A stretch of 64,000 nucleotides of DNA from Bradyrhizobium monzae (GTDB lineage: Bacteria > Pseudomonadota > Alphaproteobacteria > Rhizobiales > Xanthobacteraceae). The notes under the pieces were generated by a model. It did no database searches. It saw nothing but the letters and a program-made list of their open reading frames with translations, and was not told where the DNA came from. A program made the position numbers and the translations under genes. The stretch is from positions 186,001-250,000 of the forward strand of contig NZ_JAIRDQ010000001.1 in NCBI RefSeq assembly GCF_021458635.1, read 5' to 3'. This document shows, piece after piece, positions 1 through 9,032 of the stretch. Every line of letters starts with the position of its first letter. Position 1 is the stretch's first letter.

Positions 1-1
1 C

Positions 2-370
2 TGGGATCACATCCATCTGCGCAGCCCCGATCCAGAAACGACCGCGGCTTGGCTGCGCGACATCCTCGGCGGCGAAATCGTGCGCGCACCGGGACGCATC
101 GACGTGAACCTGGGCGGCGCAAGGATCTTCATCGCGCCGCTGGAAGGCGAGAGCGCCGTCAGCCCGCCGCCCCCACACCCACATCAGGGCCTCGACCATT
201 TCGGGCTCACCGTAAAGGACATCGACGCGGTCGCCGCCGAGATCAAGGCGAAGGGCGTGACATTCACCCGCGAGCCGACCACGATCCGACCCGGCGTCCG
301 CATCTGCTTCATCCGCGGCCCCGAAGGCATCTCCATCGAGCTGCTCGAGCGCGACAAGAAATATACCTGA
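2..370 (+). CDS. VOC/glyoxalase-family protein, 5' end cut by window
   Basis: The reading frame is open from the first bases of the window to the TGA at 368-370, giving about 122 residues with no start codon required. It begins with WDHIHLRSPD and later has the half-module QGLDHFGLTVKDIDAVAAEI, followed by FIRGPEGISIELLE near the C terminus. The repeated beta-alpha-beta-beta-beta pattern, with the metal-ligand positions H (in WDHIHL and LDHFGL) and E (in SIELLE), is typical of the vicinal oxygen chelate fold (glyoxalase, extradiol dioxygenase and relatives). The substrate cannot be told from this. The gene must start outside the window. Probably cytosolic, since nothing suggests export of the visible part. 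Confidence 0.8.
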   Translation, partial: WDHIHLRSPDPETTAAWLRDILGGEIVRAPGRIDVNLGGARIFIAPLEGESAVSPPPPHPHQGLDHFGLTVKDIDAVAAEIKAKGVTFTREPTTIRPGVRICFIRGPEGISIELLERDKKYT

Positions 371-415
371 CGAAGCGGCACATCCAGTATCGGAGCCGGG
401 CGTGCTCTTGCCCGG

Positions 416-913
416 CTAAGTCATGCTGCCGGGCATAAAGCAGCGGATCGTGACGCCCGTGTAGCCGTAGATCGGCCAGACCATGGTGCGTCCGACCCGG
501 TTGGGCTCCGAGATCACGGCCTCCTCCGGCACGTCGACCCAGACGAGCTCCTGCTCCCGGCCCTCGATCACGTAGCCAAAGTGTGGGATGCGGACACGAT
601 AGTGCCCGTCCTTGCTCTCCCAATCGGAGTCCGAGATCGCCGAACCGTCGGCATCGGAGCAGCATGGCCCCTTGCCGCTGCGCAAGCCGTCGAACCAGGC
701 TTTCAGTTCCGCGCTGGTGTTGACGAACTGGCCGCGGTCGCGTGCGTGCCCGACCGGAGCAACCAGCGCGATCAGCGCCAGCGCACAAGCAAGACTTGCC
801 GCACTTCGCCATCGTGTGGGAAAGCCAGTCCGCCGTCGTCGTGTTTCGCAATTCGTGGGACGCGCACTGTACAAGCGCGGCTCATCGCCGCCGGAATCGA
901 TCCAGTTGCTCAC
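416..913 (-). CDS. Conserved hypothetical secreted protein
   Basis: Predicted product of 165 aa. A hydrophobic stretch around residues 37-56 (ASLACALALIALVAPVGHA) looks like a signal peptide ending in an Ala-x-Ala-type site, so the mature protein is exported. The mature part has a double-Cys motif GPCCSDADG and a Trp/Tyr-rich body ending in IRCFMPGSMT. I know of no characterised family, and the architecture resembles unannotated Bradyrhizobium periplasmic proteins. The first Met leaves about 36 residues before the hydrophobic segment, which is long. No ATG lies closer in this frame, so a non-ATG start is possible. It converges with the VOC gene. Confidence 0.6.
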   Translation of the reverse strand: MSNWIDSGGDEPRLYSARPTNCETRRRRTGFPTRWRSAASLACALALIALVAPVGHARDRGQFVNTSAELKAWFDGLRSGKGPCCSDADGSAISDSDWESKDGHYRVRIPHFGYVIEGREQELVWVDVPEEAVISEPNRVGRTMVWPIYGYTGVTIRCFMPGSMT

Positions 914-1175
914 GTTCGTCTTGCTCCAGCACCCCGCGGCCAGTGCAACGATGGTTATGCATTTCGCGGGCCAACTCCGATTCGCAACGACTGGCCTCGC
1001 TGCAGGATGAGACCGTCATAACCGCGTCACACGCAAGCTGGGACAATTACGGTTCGCGTGCCCGCATGGGACACCACCGCCGGCGAAACTGCCGCGTTGC
1101 GCGAGGGGTTGCGCTTTGGCATAAAAGCTTCACCGGTTACGCCGTTGGGCGATGGCGGCCGGCCGACGGGACGTT

Positions 1176-1529
1176 ATGAAGAACGGCCTCTATTCGATTC
1201 ACGTGAACCTGCTCGATGGTCGAGCCGGCAAGGGCAGCGGCGTGATTCTTTTTCGCGACGGCAGAATCCTTGGCGGCGATGCCTACCTCTATTACACCGG
1301 CAGCTACGTGGTGAAGGACGACCACACCTTCAAAGGCCAGGTGCTGGTGCAACGACACACCTCGCCGCGGGGCGATGACAATCCGCTGTTCGGCGGTCCT
1401 GCCCCGGTCGGAATCGGCGTCAGCGGGACCTACACGGACACCCGCGCGGAGATGACGGGCACGGCGCTGGTCGGCAAGGCCAGCCTGATTTTCGGCGCCA
1501 CCCTGCACAAGCTCGCAGAGGCTGATTAG
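1176..1529 (+). CDS. GrlR-family regulatory-like protein
   Basis: 117 aa from the ATG at 1176 (MKNGLYSIHVNLLDG). The pattern GLYS.H...G..GKGSGVILFRDGRILGGDAYLYYTGSY followed by GQVLVQRH matches GrlR-type small beta-barrel proteins. That family is named after the negative regulator of the enteropathogenic E. coli type III secretion locus and is also found in many rhizobia, where its role is unknown. An in-frame ATG at 1152 would add eight residues, but the conserved block starts at 1176, so I prefer the shorter form. No secretion genes are nearby, so a secretion role is not supported here. It converges with the downstream histidine kinase gene, leaving only 8 bp between stops. Confidence 0.7.
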   Translation: MKNGLYSIHVNLLDGRAGKGSGVILFRDGRILGGDAYLYYTGSYVVKDDHTFKGQVLVQRHTSPRGDDNPLFGGPAPVGIGVSGTYTDTRAEMTGTALVGKASLIFGATLHKLAEAD

Positions 1530-1537
1530 GGACAGAA

Positions 1538-4246
1538 CTATTCCGCGGCCTGCTCCAGCGGTGCGGTGCGCGGTAGAATCATCTGGATGCGCGTCCCCTC
1601 GCCCGGCTCGGAATCGAGATCGAGCCGCCCGCCGAGCCGGTTGGTGACGATGCTGTAGACGATGTGCAGCCCGAGACCGGTGCCGCCCTGATCGCGCCGC
1701 GTCGTGAAAAACGGATCGAAGGCGCGGCGACGCACGTCGAGCGACATGCCGCAGCCGTTGTCGGCGACGATGATCTCGACATTGTCCTTGCCGGACTCGC
1801 GCACCTGGATGTCGATGATCCCCGGACGTCCATCCGGAAAGGCGTGCGCCACCGAATTCAGGAACAGATTGGTCAGCACCTGGCCATACGGGCCGGGATA
1901 GCTGTTCATGGTCAGGTTGGGCTGGCACTCGACGTTGAGCGTCAGGTTCTGCTTGCGCAGTCCCGGACGCAGGCTCATCACCACCTGCTCGGTGAGATCG
2001 GCGAGGTCGAAGCTGCGCTGGTCCGAATAGTTGCGGTCAGCCGCGACCTGCTTGAACGACTGGATCAGCTCGGCCGCGCGGTTGAGATTGGAGACGAGCT
2101 GCGAGGACGCGTCGCGGCTGGTGTTGAGGTAATCGTTGAGCGTCGAGCGACGAAGCTCGCCGCGCTCGACCGCGGCGCTGAACATCGCCGTCTTGCGCTC
2201 AAGCGCAGAGGCGACGGTAAGGCTGATGCCGACGGGATTGTTGACCTCGTGCGCGACGCCTGCGACCAGGCGTCCGAGGGCTGCGAGCTTTTCCGCCTCG
2301 ATCAGGGAGGCTTGGGTCTCACGCAGATTACGCAGCGCCGTCTCGGCGGAGTCCTTGGCCTTCCGCATCTCCTGCTCGCCGCGCTTGCGCTCGCCGATAT
2401 CGAGCGCCACGGTGACGATCCGCTCGATCTCGCCTTCGGCATCCAGCAGCGGCAGCTTGTTGACCAGCCATTGCCGCATGTTGCCCGAGGAGTCCTTGTA
2501 CTCCTCCTCGTAGAAGCCGAGACCTCGTCGCAAGTTCAGTACGCGCTTGTCGTTCTCATCAGTCTTGGCCGCGCCATACCGCGACATCAGATCGGCGGTG
2601 GTGCGGCCGAGCGCGTCGCCGGGCTCGATGCCGAAGATGCCGGCCATGTAGCGGTTCATCAGCACGTAACGGAGGTCGCGGTCCTTGACGTTGATGACGG
2701 CCGGCACGGTGTCGATGACCTGTTGGAGCAGGCGGCGGCCTTCGGCGATGGCGTCTTCCGCCCGCTTCTGGTCGGTGATGTCGCGTAGCGTGCCTTCGTA
2801 GCGGACGATCCTGCCCTGCTCGTCCCGCACGCCGGTAGCGCTGTCGGAGAGCCAGAGGATGTTGCCGCTGCGCTGGCGCACCTGATACTCGAACTCGCGC
2901 ACCATGCCGTCGCGGTGCATCAGCCGCTGGTATTCCTCACGCGCCTCTGGATCGACGTAGATAGTGTGGGCGATGTCGTTGATGCTGTCGATCAGATGCT
3001 GCGGGCTGTCATAGCCCATCATCCGCGCCAGCGCCGGATTGGCGTTGAGGAGATCGCCGGGCGGCGTCGTCACGTAGATGCCATCGACCGAGCCCTCGAA
3101 CAGCTTGCGATAGCTTTCCTCGGCCAGCCGCTGCTCGGTGAGCGCCCGCACCGCCGCCTCGCGCGCCGTATCGGCCTCCTCCAACGCACGGCGGAACACC
3201 TCTGCCGCGCGCGCGATATCGCCGATCTCGTTGTCGAGATCGGCCGACGGGATCGAGGTCCTTTTCTCACCGGCCGCGAGCGCCCGGATCGAGCGCGCGA
3301 TCTGGGCCAGCGGACGCACCGTTCGACGCACCACGAAGGCGGCCGCGAGGATGCCGATCAACACACCCATGCTGCCGAGCACGATGCTCTGCCAGCGCGC
3401 TTCGGCAAGCGTCCGGGCGAAATCGCGCGACAGCACGTGGCCGCGGCGGTCGCTGACGTCGCGGAGCAATTCGGTGACGCGGCCGATCAAGCGGCCCTCG
3501 GTTCCCAGCACCTCGCGGTCGATATCGGCGATCTGCCGTTCGCGGACGGCGACCGCGACGAGGGCATCGGCGTAATTGTTCACGGCCGACTTCAGCCGAG
3601 CATCGGTGATATCCATCGCTCGCATGCCCTGCGCGGCCTGTTCGGCAGCCGACGGATTGCGTGCGAGCAGCCCAAGCGCGATCCGGCTCTGCGCCTCCGA
3701 CAGGCGGGCGGCGAGATCGCGGTCCCCACTTTCGGAGACCGCCGCGTCGAACTGATCGCGCAGCGGCGGCAGCCCGGCGAGCAACTGCGCACGGCGATCG
3801 ATCAGGGTCGAGATCCGCTCCAGCCCGCTGCGGTAAGTCGCAAGCCGCTCAGAGACGCCGTCGATCATATCCTGCTGCTCTGGGGCAAGATCGATACGGG
3901 TCTTCTTGAGGATGTCGCTCAGGGTCGAGGCGGCCTCACCCACCTGCTTGAACTGGATGCCGGCGCCGGGATCGGTGACGAAGTCACGCGCGGCGAGCCG
4001 CAAATCGTTCATGCGGCGGTCGATATCCTCCGCCAGATCGCCGACGCTCTGGAGCCGCTGCAGCTCGGCGAAGGTGGCGTCGATATGCCGGATCGCGATT
4101 ACGCTGGCGGTCGAGGTGACGATAATCACCGCCAACACTAGAATGAAGCTGCCGAACGTCATCTGGCCGATCGACAGCGAAAACGATCGCTTCGGCGGAG
4201 GATTCGGCGGCGTTTCGGCGGGCATTGGGGCGGAACCGGACTCCAT
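1538..4246 (-). CDS. Membrane-bound PAS-PAS sensor histidine kinase (orphan)
   Basis: 902 aa. Transmembrane helices at about residues 32-52 and 287-307 enclose a roughly 230-residue helical periplasmic sensor region. Then follow a HAMP linker (about 308-360), PAS 1 (about 375-490), PAS 2 (about 500-620), a HisKA dimerisation domain with the phospho-acceptor His666 in GVAHEVNNP, and a HATPase domain. The HATPase has its N box near 790-800, a G1 box DNGCG at 829-833 and a G2 box GGTGLGL at 854-860. All catalytic boxes are intact, so it should autophosphorylate. There is no receiver domain and no response-regulator gene beside it, so its partner is elsewhere. It is the last gene of the minus-strand run, 69 bp after the EamA transporter. 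The signal sensed is unknown. Confidence 0.93.
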   Translation of the reverse strand: MESGSAPMPAETPPNPPPKRSFSLSIGQMTFGSFILVLAVIIVTSTASVIAIRHIDATFAELQRLQSVGDLAEDIDRRMNDLRLAARDFVTDPGAGIQFKQVGEAASTLSDILKKTRIDLAPEQQDMIDGVSERLATYRSGLERISTLIDRRAQLLAGLPPLRDQFDAAVSESGDRDLAARLSEAQSRIALGLLARNPSAAEQAAQGMRAMDITDARLKSAVNNYADALVAVAVRERQIADIDREVLGTEGRLIGRVTELLRDVSDRRGHVLSRDFARTLAEARWQSIVLGSMGVLIGILAAAFVVRRTVRPLAQIARSIRALAAGEKRTSIPSADLDNEIGDIARAAEVFRRALEEADTAREAAVRALTEQRLAEESYRKLFEGSVDGIYVTTPPGDLLNANPALARMMGYDSPQHLIDSINDIAHTIYVDPEAREEYQRLMHRDGMVREFEYQVRQRSGNILWLSDSATGVRDEQGRIVRYEGTLRDITDQKRAEDAIAEGRRLLQQVIDTVPAVINVKDRDLRYVLMNRYMAGIFGIEPGDALGRTTADLMSRYGAAKTDENDKRVLNLRRGLGFYEEEYKDSSGNMRQWLVNKLPLLDAEGEIERIVTVALDIGERKRGEQEMRKAKDSAETALRNLRETQASLIEAEKLAALGRLVAGVAHEVNNPVGISLTVASALERKTAMFSAAVERGELRRSTLNDYLNTSRDASSQLVSNLNRAAELIQSFKQVAADRNYSDQRSFDLADLTEQVVMSLRPGLRKQNLTLNVECQPNLTMNSYPGPYGQVLTNLFLNSVAHAFPDGRPGIIDIQVRESGKDNVEIIVADNGCGMSLDVRRRAFDPFFTTRRDQGGTGLGLHIVYSIVTNRLGGRLDLDSEPGEGTRIQMILPRTAPLEQAAE

Positions 4247-4315
4247 ACATCCCCAATATACGCTGTATCACCCCTCCGGGGGAACATGCCTCCGCCGGGC
4301 GGAACGGGCTGTTTT

Positions 4316-5251
4316 TCATGATGGTTTAGCGACAGCCGCCCGCCGGGCCGGGATCGTCATGGCGGCCACGCCAAGGACGACGCAGCCCAAGCCAATCCAG
4401 GCGGTCTGGCTCAGGGTTTCCCCCAGGAAGGCGACGCTGATGGCGACCCCGATCGGGACGCGGAGATAGGCCTGGGCGGTGGTACCGACCGAGCCGAGGG
4501 TCTGGATCAGGCGGAAGTAGATCGCGAACGCCGCCGCGGTCGAGAACACCGCCAGCGCAAGCAGCGCCAGGACCGAGCTCTGCGAAGGCGACAGCGTCCA
4601 GGGTTGTTCGAGCACGAGCGAGGCCGGGATCAGCACGGCCGCGCCAGCCAGCAGCGAGCCGGCGGCGGGCGCCATGGGATCGAGACCCCTGAAGCTCCGC
4701 CCGAAGATCGCGGCGCAGGCGTAGCAGATGGTGGCGGCAACGATCGCGGCTTCCGCGACGAGGCCGCCGCTGCCGATGTCATGGAATGCATCGGCGCCGA
4801 CGATCAGCAGGATGCCGGCCATGCCGGCGACGACGCCGAACAGTTTTCGCGGGGTCGTGGCCTCGTGGTGGGTGACGATTGCGGTGAGCAGGAAGGTGAA
4901 GATCGGCCCGGCGGAATTGAGGATGGTGGCGAGTGCCGCATCGACATGGCGTTCGCCCCAGGCGATCAGAGTCCAGGGGATGACGCTGTTGAGCACGGCC
5001 TGGAAGGCGAAGCGCCGCCAGGTCGGTCCATCCGTCGGCATCCTGATGCCCCTCGCCCACATGACGGCGAGCAGCAGCAGGCCCGCAATCGTCGTGCGCG
5101 CAGCGATCAGCGTGATCGGCGAGACGGTGGCGACACCGAGCTTGATAAAGGTGTAGGAGCCGCCCCACAGCGTTGCGAGCGCGACCAGCAGCGCCAGCTC
5201 GACGGCGATGTTGGTGTCCTGCCGGTTGTCCATTGGATCGATCCCGTCCAT
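4316..5251 (-). CDS. EamA/DMT-family transporter
   Basis: 311 aa and about ten hydrophobic helices in two homologous halves, as in the drug/metabolite transporter superfamily. The first helix has LALLVALATLWGGSYTFIKLG, the usual EamA N-terminal signature, and the second half repeats a WTLIAWG-like and LGE..S..AWIGLG pattern. These proteins are usually inner-membrane exporters of amino acids, metabolites or drugs; the substrate cannot be read here. An alternative Met at 5233 (MDNRQD) is preceded by a better purine-rich stretch. A perfect 8-8-8 inverted repeat at 5289-5312 lies just upstream and is nearly identical to one at the ArsR-type gene at 19.35 kb, which suggests shared control. Confidence 0.9.
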   Translation of the reverse strand: MDGIDPMDNRQDTNIAVELALLVALATLWGGSYTFIKLGVATVSPITLIAARTTIAGLLLLAVMWARGIRMPTDGPTWRRFAFQAVLNSVIPWTLIAWGERHVDAALATILNSAGPIFTFLLTAIVTHHEATTPRKLFGVVAGMAGILLIVGADAFHDIGSGGLVAEAAIVAATICYACAAIFGRSFRGLDPMAPAAGSLLAGAAVLIPASLVLEQPWTLSPSQSSVLALLALAVFSTAAAFAIYFRLIQTLGSVGTTAQAYLRVPIGVAISVAFLGETLSQTAWIGLGCVVLGVAAMTIPARRAAVAKPS

Positions 5252-5288
5252 TCGCGATGGACGGAAGCTAGCGCGTCCGTAGTCACCA

Positions 5289-5312
5289 ATACTTCGCTTT
5301 ATGTCGAAGTAT
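5289..5312. promoter_or_regulatory. Inverted repeat, candidate operator of the EamA gene
   Basis: ATACTTCG, 8-nt spacer, CGAAGTAT: a perfect dyad with 8-bp arms in the 62-bp gap between the NUDIX stop and the EamA start. It has no following T-run, so it is unlikely to be a terminator. It matches the dyad at 19331-19354 at all but one position per arm and has the same spacer length. Binding by the ArsR-type regulator is inferred, not shown. Confidence 0.55.
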
Positions 5313-5313
5313 C

Positions 5314-6108
5314 CTAGCCGACCGCGCCGACCTCGAACACCTCGCCGTCATAACCGGCCTCACGGGGAATACGGAGCTGGCGGCCGGTTTCGGTCTTGGT
5401 CATGACCGGCATCACCGTGACGATCGAGATTCCCTTGGCGTGATCGAGCGCGGCGCTCACGCTTGGCTGCTTCGCCAGCCGGATCAGATTGCGCGTGGTC
5501 GGGAACGGCAGCTTGAAGCGGCCGCTGTCGCCACCCTCCACCGCCTCGCGTGCAGACAACCAGATCGAGTCGGTCGACTCCCGCCCGTCATGCGCGCCGA
5601 GCTGGTCGGGCGGCGCAGCGGCCAGGAAGAACCAGGTGTCGAAGCGCTTCGGCATGCCCTCCGGCGTGATCCAGTGCGCGTAGGGCACGAGTGTGTCCAG
5701 CGCGAGCTGGAGGTTGTTGTCGGCGAGAATGCTGAGGAAGCTGATCTTGTGCTCGTTGAGCGCAACGCGGTGCGCATCGGCGATCTCGCCGGCACGCTTG
5801 GCATCAACAGGCGTGTTCGAGCCCTTCGAACGCGCCAGCAGGATGCCGCTTTCCTCAAACGTCTCGCGGATCGCGGCGATACGAAAACCGCGATCCGATT
5901 CACTCAGACCCTCGCCGCCCGAATACAGGTCGGACCGCTTGACGATCTCCTGATCGCCGGCATCGACGCTGCCGCCGGGAAACACCAGCGCGCCCGAGTT
6001 GAACTCGATCTGATGATGGCGGACCATCATGAAGATCTCGACTTCCTTCGCACCATCGCGCAGCAGGAGGATGGTCGAGGCCGGACGCGATGCTGATGTC
6101 TCGGGCAT
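5314..6108 (-). CDS. NUDIX hydrolase (NUDT19-like, long-insert type)
   Basis: 264 aa. A NUDIX core is split by an insert: FPGGSVDAGD at residues 43-52, then after about 25 residues AAIRETFEESG at 78-88, which carries the RExxEExG catalytic signature for divalent metal. A long spacer between the GG and the RE helix is typical of the NUDT19/RP2p-like branch, whose members hydrolyse CoA or acyl-CoA and related diphosphates. A CoA-type substrate would suit the acyl-CoA enzymes upstream, but this is inference. It starts 4 bp after the stop of the aldolase-family gene, so the two are probably co-transcribed and translationally coupled. Confidence 0.85.
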   Translation of the reverse strand: MPETSASRPASTILLLRDGAKEVEIFMMVRHHQIEFNSGALVFPGGSVDAGDQEIVKRSDLYSGGEGLSESDRGFRIAAIRETFEESGILLARSKGSNTPVDAKRAGEIADAHRVALNEHKISFLSILADNNLQLALDTLVPYAHWITPEGMPKRFDTWFFLAAAPPDQLGAHDGRESTDSIWLSAREAVEGGDSGRFKLPFPTTRNLIRLAKQPSVSAALDHAKGISIVTVMPVMTKTETGRQLRIPREAGYDGEVFEVGAVG

Positions 6109-6112
6109 TCAA

Positions 6113-7066
6113 CTAGCCTGCGGCGCTGGATTGCGGGCCGAGATTGGCGCGCTTGTCGACGCGGGCGACGCGCGACAAGAGGTAGTCGACCTCCGCCTTC
6201 GCCGCCGGCGTGATGGTGGCGCCGGGCTTGCGCTGGGCGCTGGAGGCGATGATGCCGCGCTTCTGCAGCACATGCTTGCGCACGGCAAGGCCGGCGCCCG
6301 GCTGCTGCTCGTAGCGGATCAGTGGCAGATGCGCGTCGAACAGATCGTGCGCGGCATCGCGCTTGCCAGCTTTCGACAGGTTCACGACGTCGATCAGAAG
6401 CTCGGGGAAGGCGTAGCCGGTCATGGCGCCGTCGGCGCCGCGCTCCATCTCGAAATCCAAAAAGAGCCCGCCATTGCCGCAGAGGATCGAGAGCGGACGG
6501 AGCGAGCCGTCCTTCTGGAAATTGCGCAGCGTCGAGATCTTTTCGAGGCCCGGCCAGTCCTCGTGCTTGAGCATCACGCAGTTCGCATTGTCGGTGACGA
6601 TCTTGCGGATCACCGCGGGGGTGAAGATCACCGAGAGCGTCAGGGGATAATCCTGAAGTACCCAGGGCACATCCGGACCGATCGCCTCGGCCGCCTGCTT
6701 GTAATAGCCGACGATCTGGTCGTCGGTGCGGAGCGAGGGCGGCGGCGCAATCATGACGCCGGCGGCGCCTGCGTCCATCGAGGCCTTTGCCAGCGAGCGC
6801 ATGGTGGCAAAACCCGGCGCGGAGACGCCAACGATCACCTGCATTTTCTTGGCGCGCTTGACGAAGCGCACCGCGACCTGCTCGGCCTCGGCGGCGTCGA
6901 GCTTCGGCGCTTCACCGAGAATGCCGAGCACCGTGACACCGTTGCAGCCGACCTCCTCGTAGAAGTCGGTCAGGCGATCGATCGAGCGCTCGTCGATCCT
7001 TCCGTCATCGTGGAACGGCGTCGGCGCGATTGCGAAGGTGCCCTTGGCGTCGGCGGTGAGTTTCAT
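6113..7066 (-). CDS. Dihydrodipicolinate synthase (DapA/NAL)-family aldolase
   Basis: 317 aa from MKLTADAKG at 7066. An upstream in-frame Met at 7132 lies inside a palindromic repeat and is rejected. The TIM-barrel Schiff-base family is shown by VLQDYP with Tyr140 and by CVMLKHE with Lys167, the expected imine-forming lysine. Family members perform pyruvate-dependent aldol condensation or cleavage, or dehydration of sugar acids. The usual GTTGE loop is replaced by LGILGEAP (48-54), so it is probably not a lysine-pathway DapA; a catabolic or sugar-acid aldolase/dehydratase is more likely. It is followed 4 bp later by the NUDIX gene. Confidence 0.88.
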   Translation of the reverse strand: MKLTADAKGTFAIAPTPFHDDGRIDERSIDRLTDFYEEVGCNGVTVLGILGEAPKLDAAEAEQVAVRFVKRAKKMQVIVGVSAPGFATMRSLAKASMDAGAAGVMIAPPPSLRTDDQIVGYYKQAAEAIGPDVPWVLQDYPLTLSVIFTPAVIRKIVTDNANCVMLKHEDWPGLEKISTLRNFQKDGSLRPLSILCGNGGLFLDFEMERGADGAMTGYAFPELLIDVVNLSKAGKRDAAHDLFDAHLPLIRYEQQPGAGLAVRKHVLQKRGIIASSAQRKPGATITPAAKAEVDYLLSRVARVDKRANLGPQSSAAG

Positions 7067-7090
7067 CGTCTTTCCTTGTCTCTCTCTATT

Positions 7091-7192
7091 CGTCATTCCG
7101 GGATGGCCCGCAGGGCCAGGCCCGGAATCCATAACCCCGGCTGGTGGTTATGGATTCCGGGCTCGCGACTTCGTCGCGCCCCGGAATGACAG
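7091..7192. repeat. REP-like palindromic element
   Basis: About 100 bp between the SDR and aldolase genes. It has an outer dyad GTCATTCCGGG / CCCCGGAATGAC and an inner dyad CCCGGAATCCATAACC / GGTTATGGATTCCGGG. This is the typical form of rhizobial REP/BIME-type intergenic repeats. It may fold as a stable stem-loop between the two cistrons. Confidence 0.75.
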
Positions 7193-7197
7193 TGTGG

Positions 7198-8076
7198 CTA
7201 AAACCGCCGCGCGCCCATCTTGATCTGCTCCTCGGAGAAGAAGATCTCCTTGGCGTGATCAGCGATGTCCCGGGCGTTCCAGCCCGCATGCGGCGGTTTC
7301 CAGCCTTCCATCTCCATCATCCGCATTTCGCGCACGCCGCGGGGCCCGGACACGCCCAGCACCTTGCCGGTCTGGTCGCCCGACAAATCGCTGACCATGT
7401 ATAGCACGGCCGGTGCGATCCCGTCCGGCCCCAGCGCCGCACCGGGGTTCTCCTTATAGCGGGGCAGGTCTGCGGTCATGCGGGTCAGCGCGCCCGGGGC
7501 AAGCGTCCAGATCCGGATGTTGTACTTGCGGCCCTCGATCGCCAGCACGTTGGACAGGCCCCAGATGCCGCCCTTGGCCGCGCCGTAATTGGTCTGGCCG
7601 AAATTGCCGATCAGGCCCGAGGTCGAGGAGGTGTTGACGATGACGCCGCCGCCGTTTTCCCGCATCCAGCGAAACACCGGCATGGTGCAACAAAAGGTGC
7701 CCTTCAGGTGCACCTTGATGACCTTGTCCCAATCGGACTCGGTGGCCTTGGCAAAAGTCTGGTCGCGCAGGATGCCGGCATTGTTGACCAGGATGTCGGC
7801 GCGGCCAAAGTGCTTGATGGCGTCGTCGAACACCGACTGGCCGCCTTCCATGGTCGAGATGTCGGCGCCGTTCGCGATCGCCTTGCCGCCCTCGGCCTTA
7901 ATCGCGTCCACCACGAGCTGCGCCATCGACTTGTCGGCGCCGGAGCCGTCGCGGGGCCCGCCGAGATCATTGACGACGATCGAGGCCCCTTCCCGCGCGA
8001 ACAGCTTTGCGTAGGCCTCGCCGAGCCCACCGCCCGCTCCGGTGATCAGCGCAACCTTGCCGTCGAGTAGTCCCAT
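7198..8076 (-). CDS. SDR-family 3-hydroxyacyl-CoA dehydrogenase-like oxidoreductase (MFE-2 type)
   Basis: 292 aa. Rossmann cofactor motif TGAGGGLG at 12-19, NNAG at 98-101, catalytic Ser near 150-153 and YGAAK with Tyr164/Lys168, so the active site is complete. The insert GGPRDGSGADKSM after beta-2 and the C-terminal extension are typical of the dehydrogenase part of peroxisomal multifunctional enzyme type 2 (17beta-HSD4). It likely oxidises (3R)-hydroxyacyl-CoA with NAD+. It lies 49 bp downstream of the MaoC hydratase gene, so the two together would provide the hydratase-2 and dehydrogenase activities that are fused in eukaryotic MFE-2. Confidence 0.9.
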   Translation of the reverse strand: MGLLDGKVALITGAGGGLGEAYAKLFAREGASIVVNDLGGPRDGSGADKSMAQLVVDAIKAEGGKAIANGADISTMEGGQSVFDDAIKHFGRADILVNNAGILRDQTFAKATESDWDKVIKVHLKGTFCCTMPVFRWMRENGGGVIVNTSSTSGLIGNFGQTNYGAAKGGIWGLSNVLAIEGRKYNIRIWTLAPGALTRMTADLPRYKENPGAALGPDGIAPAVLYMVSDLSGDQTGKVLGVSGPRGVREMRMMEMEGWKPPHAGWNARDIADHAKEIFFSEEQIKMGARRF

Positions 8077-8125
8077 GGTGGCTTCTCCCTGTTTTTGTTT
8101 TTCGTGTGCCGGACGCGAAACCGAC

Positions 8126-8986
8126 CTAACCCAACACCGTCTTGCCGTTCTTGATCACGGTGACGCCGCGCGACTTCACCCTGGCTTCGAACGAGATCGT
8201 GTTGCCGTCCTTCCAGAGGTCCATGGTCACGGTCTCGCCGGGATAGACCGGCGAGGAGAACCGCGCCACGTGTTGGCGGAACGCGCTGGCGTCGTAGTCG
8301 GCATAGGTCTGCAGCACGCCGCGGCAGGTGATGCCGTAGGTGCACATGCCGTGCAGGATCGGACGCGGGAAGCCGGCCTTCTCCGCAAACTCCGGATCGG
8401 AGTGCAGCGGATTGCGGTCGCCGCAGAGACGATAGACCAGCGCCTGGTCGGGACGCGTGACGATGTCGATGGTCTTGTCGGGTGCGCGCGACGGGATCTT
8501 GTGCGGATCGGGCTGCGTCAGGCTCGGCCCGCCGAAGCCGCCGTCGCCGCGGGCGAAGCGGGAGGCAACGAGCGTGGCGAGCTTCTCGCCCTTCTCGTTC
8601 TTGAGCACGGTCTGGTGGCTGATCACGACGCCCTTGCCCTCACCCTTGTCGTAGACCTCGACGACGGAGGAGTCGGCGGTGATGTTGGCGGCGACCGGCA
8701 GCGGCTGATGGAAAGTGATGTCGCGCTCGCCGTCGACCACCATCACGCGGTTGAGATTCATCTCGCCCGGTCCCGAGCCCCAGGCGGCGACGGAAGCGAA
8801 GGTCGGCACCACCTTGAGCGGCCGCGGCGTCAACGTGCCCTCATTGACGAAGGCGAGCTCGTTCTCATCCATCGGATCAGCGCCGAGGCCGATGCCGTAG
8901 GCGTAGAGCATGACGTCGCGATCGGTGTAGGTGTATTTCTGGTCGATGTTTTTCAGGCCTTTGAGCTCTTCGTATCTGGCGGACAT
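8126..8986 (-). CDS. MaoC-family enoyl-CoA hydratase 2
   Basis: 286 aa with a double hot-dog layout. The C-terminal half carries the hydratase-2 signature YRLCGDRNPLHSDPEFA, with catalytic Asp190 and His195, followed by GFPRPILHG. It should hydrate trans-2-enoyl-CoA to (3R)-hydroxyacyl-CoA. The N-terminal half keeps the fold (LYAYGIGLGAD, then the PLPVAANITA strand) but lacks catalytic residues, as usual in this two-domain type. It is encoded between the thiolase/DUF35 pair and the SDR gene on the same strand, matching successive steps of one acyl-CoA degradation route. Confidence 0.92.
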   Translation of the reverse strand: MSARYEELKGLKNIDQKYTYTDRDVMLYAYGIGLGADPMDENELAFVNEGTLTPRPLKVVPTFASVAAWGSGPGEMNLNRVMVVDGERDITFHQPLPVAANITADSSVVEVYDKGEGKGVVISHQTVLKNEKGEKLATLVASRFARGDGGFGGPSLTQPDPHKIPSRAPDKTIDIVTRPDQALVYRLCGDRNPLHSDPEFAEKAGFPRPILHGMCTYGITCRGVLQTYADYDASAFRQHVARFSSPVYPGETVTMDLWKDGNTISFEARVKSRGVTVIKNGKTVLG

Positions 8987-9032
8987 TTTTCTGGTTTCCT
9001 CCCGAATGTCTTCAGCACCGCCAGTTGAAGGG

